Shown here in pieces: positions 1 to 5,589 of a stretch of DNA of 6,690 nt. Each line of letters opens with the position of its first letter. The first letter of the stretch is position 1. The translations under genes were made by a program, and so were the position numbers. The notes under the pieces are model-generated. The model was not told the DNA's origin, did not search any database, and saw nothing but the letters and a program-made list of their open reading frames with translations. Source of the DNA: Deferribacterales bacterium (GTDB lineage: Bacteria; Chrysiogenota; Deferribacteres; Deferribacterales; JAISNW01). Location of the stretch: NCBI GenBank assembly GCA_025997275.1, contig BNUJ01000077.1, positions 1 to 6,690 of the forward strand. Reading direction: 5' to 3'.

Positions 1-87
1 CAGTCCAGCCGTATATTATCAGCATCACGCTTATACCACCTATTTATAGTGGCATTGTATGTTTTCATAAACGTTTCGTTGTCGCTT
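1..87. repeat. Left arm of exact inverted repeat, probable chimeric end
   Basis: Read as its reverse complement, this stretch is identical to bases 330-416 over all 87 positions, with position i pairing with 417-i. The identity stops sharply at base 88. The right arm lies inside a normal reading frame conserved with a paralog downstream. This left arm does not: it is antisense coding sequence fused in front of the sulfatase fragment. The arm starts at base 1, so its outer limit is unknown. The simplest explanation is an inverted chimera made during multiple-displacement amplification or assembly. A real inverted duplication is the alternative. Confidence 0.93.
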
Positions 88-537
88 ATCATACATTATC
101 CGAAACAATTTCCGAAAGGTGCTGTTATGAAACAGACGGGCGGGCATACCGACCTATTTCCCACTATAGCGGGACTTCTCGGCATGCCTTATATGAACAG
201 CACCTTTGGGCGCGACTTGTTAGACAAATCATTCGGCGATGACAGGTGGGTGTTCATATCAGACCACTATAACAACGGCTTTATGCTAAATGGGCGCAGG
301 CTTTATGTTGCTGATATGCGGAAGCTGAAAAGCGACAACGAAACGTTTATGAAAACATACAATGCCACTATAAATAGGTGGTATAAGCGTGATGCTGATA
401 ATATACGGCTGGACTGGGTGATTGATAATCATAGCGATAACATTAGCGAGCTTGACACATGGCTTGCGCTGGGGTTGCTGGAGACATCCAACTACCTATT
501 GTATAACAACAAAAAGAAGGAGATACCTAAAAAATGA
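88..537 (+). CDS. Sulfatase-fold (LTA synthase-like) transferase, C-terminal fragment
   Basis: This is the last roughly 149 residues of a membrane-anchored sulfatase/alkaline-phosphatase-superfamily protein, the group that includes LtaS and OpgB phosphoglycerol transferases. It aligns without difficulty to the end of the complete paralog at 1115-3121. Shared blocks are an IHYPK motif, GGHTDLFPTIAGL, GRDL.DK, GDDRW.FI and a Tyr-x-Leu-Tyr-x-Asn-Lys-Lys motif near the C terminus. The metal-binding Glu, the nucleophile Thr and the Asp-His motif would lie upstream and are absent. An open frame continues back to an ATG at 49, but residues encoded by 49-87 come from the inverted-repeat arm, so that start is spurious. 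The shared Leu codon at 85-87 may belong to either side. The stop TGA overlaps the next start as ATGA. Compared with its paralog, this fragment has about 20 extra residues in its variable region. The native gene was probably full length and is cut only in this sequence. Confidence 0.85.
   Translation: MIHYPKQFPKGAVMKQTGGHTDLFPTIAGLLGMPYMNSTFGRDLLDKSFGDDRWVFISDHYNNGFMLNGRRLYVADMRKLKSDNETFMKTYNATINRWYKRDADNIRLDWVIDNHSDNISELDTWLALGLLETSNYLLYNNKKKEIPKK
330..416. repeat. Right arm of exact inverted repeat (source copy)
   Basis: This is the in-frame copy of the 87-base inverted repeat, inside the variable part of the sulfatase C-terminal fragment. The reading frame runs through it uninterrupted, so it is the original and 1-87 the displaced copy. 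The arms are separated by 242 bases (88-329). Just past the arm, only scattered bases still match the other side, as expected for a junction at short microhomology. Confidence 0.93.
517..522 (+). promoter_or_regulatory. Ribosome binding site of the PAP2 gene
   Basis: AAGGAG lies 11 bases before the ATG at 534, inside the end of the upstream sulfatase frame. It is the clearest Shine-Dalgarno sequence in the window. It supports both the 534 start and translational coupling through the ATGA stop/start overlap. Confidence 0.7.
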
Positions 538-1106
538 TAAAACGTTTATGTGTGTTGCTACTCATATTCTTTTGCGGGTTGACTGTTCCTATTTACGCTG
601 ATACACGTAGCGCAGGTAATACGTTGATGTATGCTGTGCCGCTCTATGCTCTTGCTCTGACAGGCTATCATTTAGATGGCTACGGCTCACTGCAGCTCAT
701 TGCGGCAACGGGAGTAACGCAACTAGCATCGGAAGGGCTAAAAAGTGCAACAAAAGAGAAACGACCTGACTATAAATCAGGCGACTCCAAAAAATCATTC
801 CCATCAGGGCATGCCGCAGGTGCATTTAGTGGCGCAACGTTTATCCACAGACGCTACGGGCTAAACCAAGCAATCGTCCCTTATATGGCTGCCACGTTTG
901 TTGCATATTCTAGGGTGGATGCCCGCAAACACTACGTGCATGACGTGGTGGCGGGGGCGGCTATTGCGGGCTTATTCTCATATCTAATAGCAAGACCGCT
1001 TGAAAAAAAGGTAGAGGAAGAAAAGGCGGACAATGTATCTTTTAGCATAGATTCTCTGTATTTCACTGATAAAGAGTTTGTTGTATCGGTGTCGCTGGCG
1101 TGGTAA
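534..1106 (+). CDS. PAP2-family phosphatase, exported
   Basis: This 190-residue protein has a complete PAP2 (type 2 phosphatidic acid phosphatase/class A acid phosphatase) signature. Motif 1 is K70-x6-R77-P78, motif 2 is P90-S91-G92-H93, and motif 3 is S126-R127-x5-H133 followed by D137. The catalytic pair H93/H133 and the phosphate-binding Lys and Arg residues are all present, so an active enzyme is expected. The family removes phosphate from lipid phosphates such as phosphatidic acid, PG-phosphate or undecaprenyl diphosphate, or from soluble phosphoesters. The exact substrate cannot be read from the sequence. Residues 1-22 form a signal peptide with a likely cut after Tyr-Ala. Hydrophobic stretches surround the core. 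After residue 155 comes a charged linker and then a strand-like tail ending in Trp. The gene sits between two paralogous sulfatase-fold transferases, overlaps the first by 4 bases and has a good ribosome binding site. This suggests a role in the same lipid or glycan chemistry. Confidence 0.92.
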   Translation: MIKRLCVLLLIFFCGLTVPIYADTRSAGNTLMYAVPLYALALTGYHLDGYGSLQLIAATGVTQLASEGLKSATKEKRPDYKSGDSKKSFPSGHAAGAFSGATFIHRRYGLNQAIVPYMAATFVAYSRVDARKHYVHDVVAGAAIAGLFSYLIARPLEKKVEEEKADNVSFSIDSLYFTDKEFVVSVSLAW

Positions 1107-1114
1107 AATGCTAT

Positions 1115-3121
1115 ATGCCAAAGAATAAGTTTTTAACTGATAATTGTTTGATTTATCTGAAGTTTATGGGCTTTATCTGGCTGATTGAGCTAATAATGCG
1201 CGCTATATTCGCCCTGTGGCAGTGGAGTGCTCTGTCTGCAAACCCCGCAGGTGTTATCGCTAAAGCATTCTACATTGGGATTAGATTTGATGGCAGACTT
1301 GCTTGTCTGCTAGCTCTGCCTGTCCTATTCGTGCTGTATGTTCCTATATTAAATAAGCGTTTCGACGTTATTAGCATTTACCTGCGTCACTTTTATATGG
1401 GGTTAATATTCATATTGTTAGTTGTATATGCGGCTGATTTTGCGCACTATTCATATATTGGCGTGAGAATCAATTTTGAGCTATTTCACCAACTAAACGA
1501 CTTAAAAGAATCTATTTTAATGGTATGGCAGACCTACCACGTGTTGCCCCTGCTAGTGTTTATGGCATTAGCCGTTTATGGGGCGGGGCGGATTATTAAA
1601 ATTATATTTGATAAATGCTTCTATGCGCGCGAATATCCGCTCAAAATGCAAATAATATCAGGTATTTTCGCCTTTATTATTTCATTTATTTTAATTTATG
1701 GGCAGTATAGTTTCACTTGGTTTCCGTTGCGCTGGAGCGAGGCATATTTTGCGGGCAAAAGGGAGATTAGCGCATTGGGGCTGAACCCCGTGCAGAATAT
1801 ATATGACACCAAGCCACGCAAAAAGCGTAAAAATAGGCAAGACATAAAGCTAGTCCAGTCTGCATATCCACTAGTGGCTGATTATCTGGGGATAAAGGGC
1901 AATTTAGACTTAAAGGGTGATACGCCACTTGATTATATGCGTCTGGTGCCAGAGACTGGGCGCACTAGACCAAATATTGTGCTGATTATAGTTGAATCAT
2001 TAAGCACACATAAAACATCGTTGATGTTTGATGAACTGCCTGTTACGCCGTTTTTGAAACAGTTAGCAGAAAAGTCGCTATATTTTCCTAACTATTATGC
2101 ATCAGCGCGCACCACTGCTAGGGCGTTGTTTTCAATATTTACAGGCATACCCGATAAGAACCCGTCATTTGATAGCTCCTCGCGCGATGCTGATGCAGTA
2201 GACCAGCATCTAATCTGGACTGATTTTAAGGACTATAAAAAGTTGTTTATGCTCGGTGGCAATGCTAACTGGGCAAATATGCGCGGGGTGCTCGCCAACA
2301 ACATCTCTGGGCTTGAGATACTGGAAGAGGGGTTTTGGAAAGCTAAACGGGTTGATACGTGGGGCATATCAGACATCGCTCTGATGAGGGAATCTAACGC
2401 ATATCTAGCTAGTCTTGATAAGAGCGAACCGTTTTTTGCAGTTTTACTCACAGCGGCTAATCACCGCCCATTTACCATACCTAAAAATATAGATGGGTTT
2501 GACTATTCAGAGCCTAAAACGTCATTTGTGGAAAAGTATGGTTTCTATATGGAGGAATACAATGGAATGCGTCTGTGCGACTTTGCACTGAAAGAGTTTT
2601 TTGAGCTGGCGGAAAAGTCCGACTACTACGACAATACAATATTTATAGTAGTAGGCGACCACGGGATAATGGAAAGCTCCCCAGCTGCCCCTAAAACATA
2701 TCAGAAACTTGAGCTGCACGAGTATCAAGTCCCACTAGTCATCCACTACCCGAAACGATTCAAGAGCGGGGTAGTTTTACAGGCAGGCGGACACACCGAC
2801 CTATTCCCTACGATTGCAGGGCTTGTAGGAATTTCATACCACAATACGACACTTGGGCGTGACCTATTTGATAAACGCTACGGGGACGACCGCTGGACAT
2901 TCATAATGCGGACATACACAACTCCACTGTTAGTAAGCAGAGACAGACTTGCTGTGGGTGGCACGGGCGAAATCTACAGCAGGAAAAAGGATGACATGCA
3001 CAGTGACTGGCAACTGGTAGAGCCTGAACCAGCAGATGCAAAAGCACTGGAACTGCTAACCACTGGCATAGAGGAAACAGCTAGATACATGCTGTATCAT
3101 AACAAAAAGACGGGGGAATAG
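1115..3121 (+). CDS. LTA synthase-family sulfatase-fold membrane transferase
   Basis: This 668-residue protein (from the ATG at 1115) has five predicted membrane helices, at about residues 13-33, 62-82, 92-112, 142-165 and 180-197, followed by a periplasmic sulfatase domain from about 285. This is the LtaS/OpgB architecture. Active-site residues that can be placed are E294 (in a VES motif), candidate nucleophile T333 (in SARTTAR), D420 (WGISD), H450 (NHRPF), D515-H516 (GDHG) and H560 (GGHTDLFP). Family members move phosphoglycerol or phosphoethanolamine from a phospholipid onto a polymer, glycan or lipid and release diacylglycerol. Enzymes of Gram-negatives usually decorate periplasmic glucans or related envelope glycans. 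A GTG at 1100, overlapping the PAP2 stop, would add five residues. No clear ribosome binding site favours either start, and ATG was preferred. The C-terminal region is a diverged copy of the fragment at 88-537. The family is certain but the acceptor substrate is unknown. Confidence 0.92.
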   Translation: MPKNKFLTDNCLIYLKFMGFIWLIELIMRAIFALWQWSALSANPAGVIAKAFYIGIRFDGRLACLLALPVLFVLYVPILNKRFDVISIYLRHFYMGLIFILLVVYAADFAHYSYIGVRINFELFHQLNDLKESILMVWQTYHVLPLLVFMALAVYGAGRIIKIIFDKCFYAREYPLKMQIISGIFAFIISFILIYGQYSFTWFPLRWSEAYFAGKREISALGLNPVQNIYDTKPRKKRKNRQDIKLVQSAYPLVADYLGIKGNLDLKGDTPLDYMRLVPETGRTRPNIVLIIVESLSTHKTSLMFDELPVTPFLKQLAEKSLYFPNYYASARTTARALFSIFTGIPDKNPSFDSSSRDADAVDQHLIWTDFKDYKKLFMLGGNANWANMRGVLANNISGLEILEEGFWKAKRVDTWGISDIALMRESNAYLASLDKSEPFFAVLLTAANHRPFTIPKNIDGFDYSEPKTSFVEKYGFYMEEYNGMRLCDFALKEFFELAEKSDYYDNTIFIVVGDHGIMESSPAAPKTYQKLELHEYQVPLVIHYPKRFKSGVVLQAGGHTDLFPTIAGLVGISYHNTTLGRDLFDKRYGDDRWTFIMRTYTTPLLVSRDRLAVGGTGEIYSRKKDDMHSDWQLVEPEPADAKALELLTTGIEETARYMLYHNKKTGE

Positions 3122-3140
3122 CAAAGATTTTGCTTATATT

Positions 3141-4214
3141 ATGATGACACGGCGCGATTTTTTGAAAGCAGGTGTAGTTTCAGGGCTGACAGCACTGACA
3201 GGTTGCTCTCCATTGCCACCATTTGATGAGACAGAATGGACAAGGCGCACATCAGAGCAAGATGTTGGACTGCTATACGCTGAGCACTATGGTGAAAATG
3301 GTTTATTTTTTAACCCGTGGATGCTACGTGGCGGAGGTATGAGTCTAGTTCGCGCTCTCAAGAACCGCATTGCAGAAAATCCATTCAACCCAGAGTTCTC
3401 CGATGCAAACCTTACAAATGTTGACAATGATTACAGCTATCTAAATGATAGCTACAACCAGAGTATCTCATTTGTAGGGCATGCTACATTCATCATCAAG
3501 CTGGCAGGGAACACTATATTCACCGACCCGTTCTTGTCAGACACCGCACTGGTAGTGCGTAAAGAGGTTAAAATAAAATTTGACATTGATAATCTTCCTA
3601 ATAATCTCGTAGTGCTACTAAGCCATAACCATTACGACCATTTAGATTCTGATACCATAAAAGAAATCTCTGCAAAGAAGAATGCCATATACATCGTCCC
3701 TCTGGGGCTTGCTAATCTGATGAGACGTTACGGCGCGATTGAGGTCTATGAGCTTGATTGGTGGCAGTCAAAGACTATAGGTGATGTGACGTATACATTT
3801 TTGCCCGCTCAGCACTGGTCTAGGCGGATAGGGCAGAGAGACAGTAGCACGCTTTGGGGTGGCTTTATGCTCACTGGTGCTGGCAAGACCATATACTTTG
3901 CGGGCGATAGTGGCTATTTTGTGGGCTTTAAGGAGTTTGGCAGACTTTATAACATTGACTACGCACTCGTAGGGGTAGGTGCTGAGGAGCCACGCAATAT
4001 AATGCATTATGCACATACTAATCCAGATGAGTTCTTTAAGGCAGCAGCAGATTTGGGAGCAAAAAAAGCTATCCCTATGCACTTTGGGGTGATACGGCTT
4101 GGACGTGAACCTGTCTTGTACCCCTTGTATCAGGTGTATGAACACCTTAAAGCGCATCCAGAACTGGTGAAATCTACCTGTCCACTACGCGTGGGGGAAT
4201 TTACTAAAATATGA
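3141..4214 (+). CDS. NAPE-PLD-like metallo-beta-lactamase-fold hydrolase, Tat lipoprotein
   Basis: This 357-residue zinc hydrolase has the metallo-beta-lactamase fold (Lactamase_B_2 type). Visible metal ligands are H162, H164, D166 and H167 (SHNHYDHLD), H225 (AQHWS), D256 (FAGDSG) and H314 (MHFG), with H292 as a further active-site candidate. The flanking blocks FVGHATF, FTDPF, ELDWWQS, TLWGGF and EEPR match the NAPE-phospholipase D-like branch rather than beta-lactamases. Mammalian NAPE-PLD cleaves N-acyl-phosphatidylethanolamine to phosphatidic acid and N-acylethanolamine; bacterial substrates are mostly unproven. The N terminus has a twin-arginine motif (TRRDFLK, residues 3-9), a hydrophobic stretch and a lipobox LTGC with C22, predicting export by Tat and lipid anchoring. 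Two consecutive ATG codons (3141, 3144) could start it, and neither has a clear ribosome binding site. It follows the sulfatase gene by 19 bases and overlaps the next gene by 4, so it looks co-transcribed. Confidence 0.9.
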   Translation: MMTRRDFLKAGVVSGLTALTGCSPLPPFDETEWTRRTSEQDVGLLYAEHYGENGLFFNPWMLRGGGMSLVRALKNRIAENPFNPEFSDANLTNVDNDYSYLNDSYNQSISFVGHATFIIKLAGNTIFTDPFLSDTALVVRKEVKIKFDIDNLPNNLVVLLSHNHYDHLDSDTIKEISAKKNAIYIVPLGLANLMRRYGAIEVYELDWWQSKTIGDVTYTFLPAQHWSRRIGQRDSSTLWGGFMLTGAGKTIYFAGDSGYFVGFKEFGRLYNIDYALVGVGAEEPRNIMHYAHTNPDEFFKAAADLGAKKAIPMHFGVIRLGREPVLYPLYQVYEHLKAHPELVKSTCPLRVGEFTKI

Positions 4215-4552
4215 AAAATGGTTTTATCCTCTTTGTGCTTATACTGCTCAGTAGCGTTTTCATCTATGCCGCTGACGACTCTAGTGGTGAGATAGAGCGA
4301 CTACTGCAGGCAATGAAATCTATTCCGACAGGTTCAGTATTCATCCGCAACGGGAAAGAATATAACCCCAAAGAAGCCGTAGAGCATTTACGTGGTAAGC
4401 TGGCACGTGCTGGAGATAGAGTCAAAACTACCGAAGATTTTATAGAGCGGATAGCCTCACGCTCTTCCATATCGGGCAAAGACTACTTAATAAAGTTTCC
4501 TGATGGAACAACCATTACAACGAGTAGGTTTTTGCGTGGAAATACGAAATAG
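4211..4552 (+). CDS. DUF5329-like small exported protein
   Basis: This 113-residue protein has a signal peptide (about residues 1-20, cut after YA-A or nearby) and a compact mature domain. The central segment, with FIRNGKEY, EAVEHLR.KL, TTEDFIERIAS and SSISGKDYLI, resembles what I remember of DUF5329, a family without assigned function found in proteobacteria. From memory, many relatives carry a Cys before the FIRNG block and another after the SGxxY block. This protein has no Cys in the mature part, so it would lack such a disulfide. The start overlaps the hydrolase stop as ATGA, with a weak GGGGGA ribosome site 12 bases upstream, implying coupled expression. It may act as a periplasmic partner of the hydrolase; this is inference from coupling only. 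The family call rests on recognition, not a search. Confidence 0.75.
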   Translation: MKNGFILFVLILLSSVFIYAADDSSGEIERLLQAMKSIPTGSVFIRNGKEYNPKEAVEHLRGKLARAGDRVKTTEDFIERIASRSSISGKDYLIKFPDGTTITTSRFLRGNTK

Positions 4553-4568
4553 CAAATTGTGATAACTT

Positions 4569-4578
4569 ATGCTAAAAT
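4569..4578 (+). promoter_or_regulatory. Possible extended -10 promoter before exbB-like gene
   Basis: The 32-base gap between the DUF5329-like gene and the ExbB-like gene contains ATGCTAAAAT, which fits an extended -10 element (TG-N-TAAAAT). No convincing -35 box is present 17 bases upstream. The expected start of transcription falls at or very near the ATG at 4585, which would make the message leaderless. This fits the lack of a ribosome binding site before that ATG. The element is short and AT-rich, so chance is a real possibility. Confidence 0.3.
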
Positions 4579-4584
4579 CCTCTT

Positions 4585-5181
4585 ATGATTGATATTATTC
4601 AGAAGGGCGGAGTGCTGATGTATCCCATATTGGGGTTGTCGGTTGTTGCGCTAGGCATATTTTTGGAGCGGCTATGGGTGTTGCGCCCTGAGCGATTTAT
4701 CCCTGTTGCGCTTTTAGCTAAGTTAAAGGAGTTGCTCGGTGCTGGCAACTATAATGAGGCGGCTAGCTTGTGCGCTATAAACGATTACGCTATTACACGC
4801 ATAGCTGCTAGACTCATTGAAGATAAAGGGCAAGATTGGCAAAAGCTCTCTGCGGTAGCCGAAGAGGTCGGTAGCATTGAGGCACGGGAACTTGCCAGTT
4901 ATCAAAGCACCCTGCTGATAATTGTTGCATTAGAACCACTACTGGGACTGCTCGGCACCGTATTTGCAATGATAGATATATTCAACGTTATGTCAACTGG
5001 TGCTATAGGCGATGGGCAGGCACTATCGGGTGGCATAGCACTGGCACTTATCACCACTGCGGCAGGTATTTCAATAGCCATACCAGTGCAAGTGTTTCAC
5101 CACATAGCAAAATACATGGCTGATAAAATTACGAATGAGTTAGAACGGCAGACGATTGCATTGATAGAGCTAATAAAATGA
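4585..5181 (+). CDS. exbB: ExbB/TolQ/MotA-family proton channel subunit
   Basis: This 198-residue inner-membrane protein has three predicted helices, at about residues 12-29, 108-132 and 150-170, with a cytoplasmic region between the first two. The family signature EPLLGLLGTV (117-126) and the helix-3 block GIALALITTAAGISIAIP are clear. T125 and T158 match the conserved pore threonines of ExbB. Aligned to the E. coli helix 3 block as I recall it, L153 stands where ExbB has Glu176. With ExbD it should form a proton-driven motor that energises a TonB-like or Tol-like periplasmic partner. No tonB, tolA or receptor gene is in the window. The start at 4585 keeps the conserved N-terminal GG-x-LMYP block. 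A start at 4618 has a better purine-rich site upstream but would remove that block. The stop overlaps the ExbD-like start as ATGA. ExbB versus TolQ cannot be settled from sequence alone; the short length and missing tol genes favour ExbB. Confidence 0.88.
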   Translation: MIDIIQKGGVLMYPILGLSVVALGIFLERLWVLRPERFIPVALLAKLKELLGAGNYNEAASLCAINDYAITRIAARLIEDKGQDWQKLSAVAEEVGSIEARELASYQSTLLIIVALEPLLGLLGTVFAMIDIFNVMSTGAIGDGQALSGGIALALITTAAGISIAIPVQVFHHIAKYMADKITNELERQTIALIELIK

Positions 5182-5588
5182 AGTTTCACACTGCCGCCAG
5201 TAATGATTCCTCTCGGCTGGCACTCAATATAATGCCGCTGATAGATGTTATCTTTATCTTGCTGATATTCTTTGCCGTTCGCACATCATTTAACGATAGT
5301 AGCGAGCTAGACGTTGACCTGCCACAAGCGGCTACCGCGGAGGCTAAGCAGGAAAACGCTGTTGTCCGCGTTATAATAACAGCAAATAACAGCATTTACG
5401 TTAATGGAATGCCCACTATGGCAAGTGAGCTTAACGAACAACTAAAGCAGGAGTATGAAAAAGCACAAAATGCATCTGTTGTTATAGAGGCTGACAAGGC
5501 AACCCAACATGGCGTTGTAGTGTCGGTCATAGATGCTGCCCGCTCCGCTGGCTTTGAGAGTTTTGCTATAGCGACTGACAAACCGTAG
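5178..5588 (+). CDS. exbD: ExbD/TolR-family biopolymer transport protein
   Basis: This 136-residue protein has the standard ExbD plan: a short cytoplasmic N terminus, one membrane helix (about 16-36) and a periplasmic domain of about 100 residues. The helix holds the family motif NIMPLIDVIFILLIFF, with D23 as the expected proton-carrying aspartate. The periplasmic part ends with the usual pattern of strands and helices, including VVIEADK and a helix leading into AGFESFAIAT. It overlaps the ExbB-like gene by four bases, which fits matched synthesis of the two subunits of one channel. It is full length, with no frame problem. Its stop lies one base from the stop of the convergent Fe-S gene. TolR is the alternative, but no tolA, tolB or pal gene is seen nearby. 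Confidence 0.9.
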   Translation: MKFHTAASNDSSRLALNIMPLIDVIFILLIFFAVRTSFNDSSELDVDLPQAATAEAKQENAVVRVIITANNSIYVNGMPTMASELNEQLKQEYEKAQNASVVIEADKATQHGVVVSVIDAARSAGFESFAIATDKP

Positions 5589-5589
5589 T

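Noticed and set aside
49..87. ATG at 49 as the start of a 162-residue protein
   Set aside because: Bases 49-87 are the inverted copy of 330-368, so the first 13 residues are antisense sequence. The sulfatase similarity begins only at about base 85-88.
1..416. Inverted repeat as insertion-sequence ends or an invertible phase switch
   Set aside because: There is no transposase or recombinase, the spacer is ordinary sulfatase coding sequence, and no target duplication is visible. A chimera explains it better.
3122..3140. Separate promoter for the hydrolase gene
   Set aside because: The 19-base gap has an AT-rich run but no paired -35/-10 elements. Read-through from the sulfatase gene is simpler.
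3768..4157. 129-residue minus-strand open frame
   Set aside because: It lies opposite the metallo-beta-lactamase-fold gene, which has all its metal ligands, and it resembles no known family.
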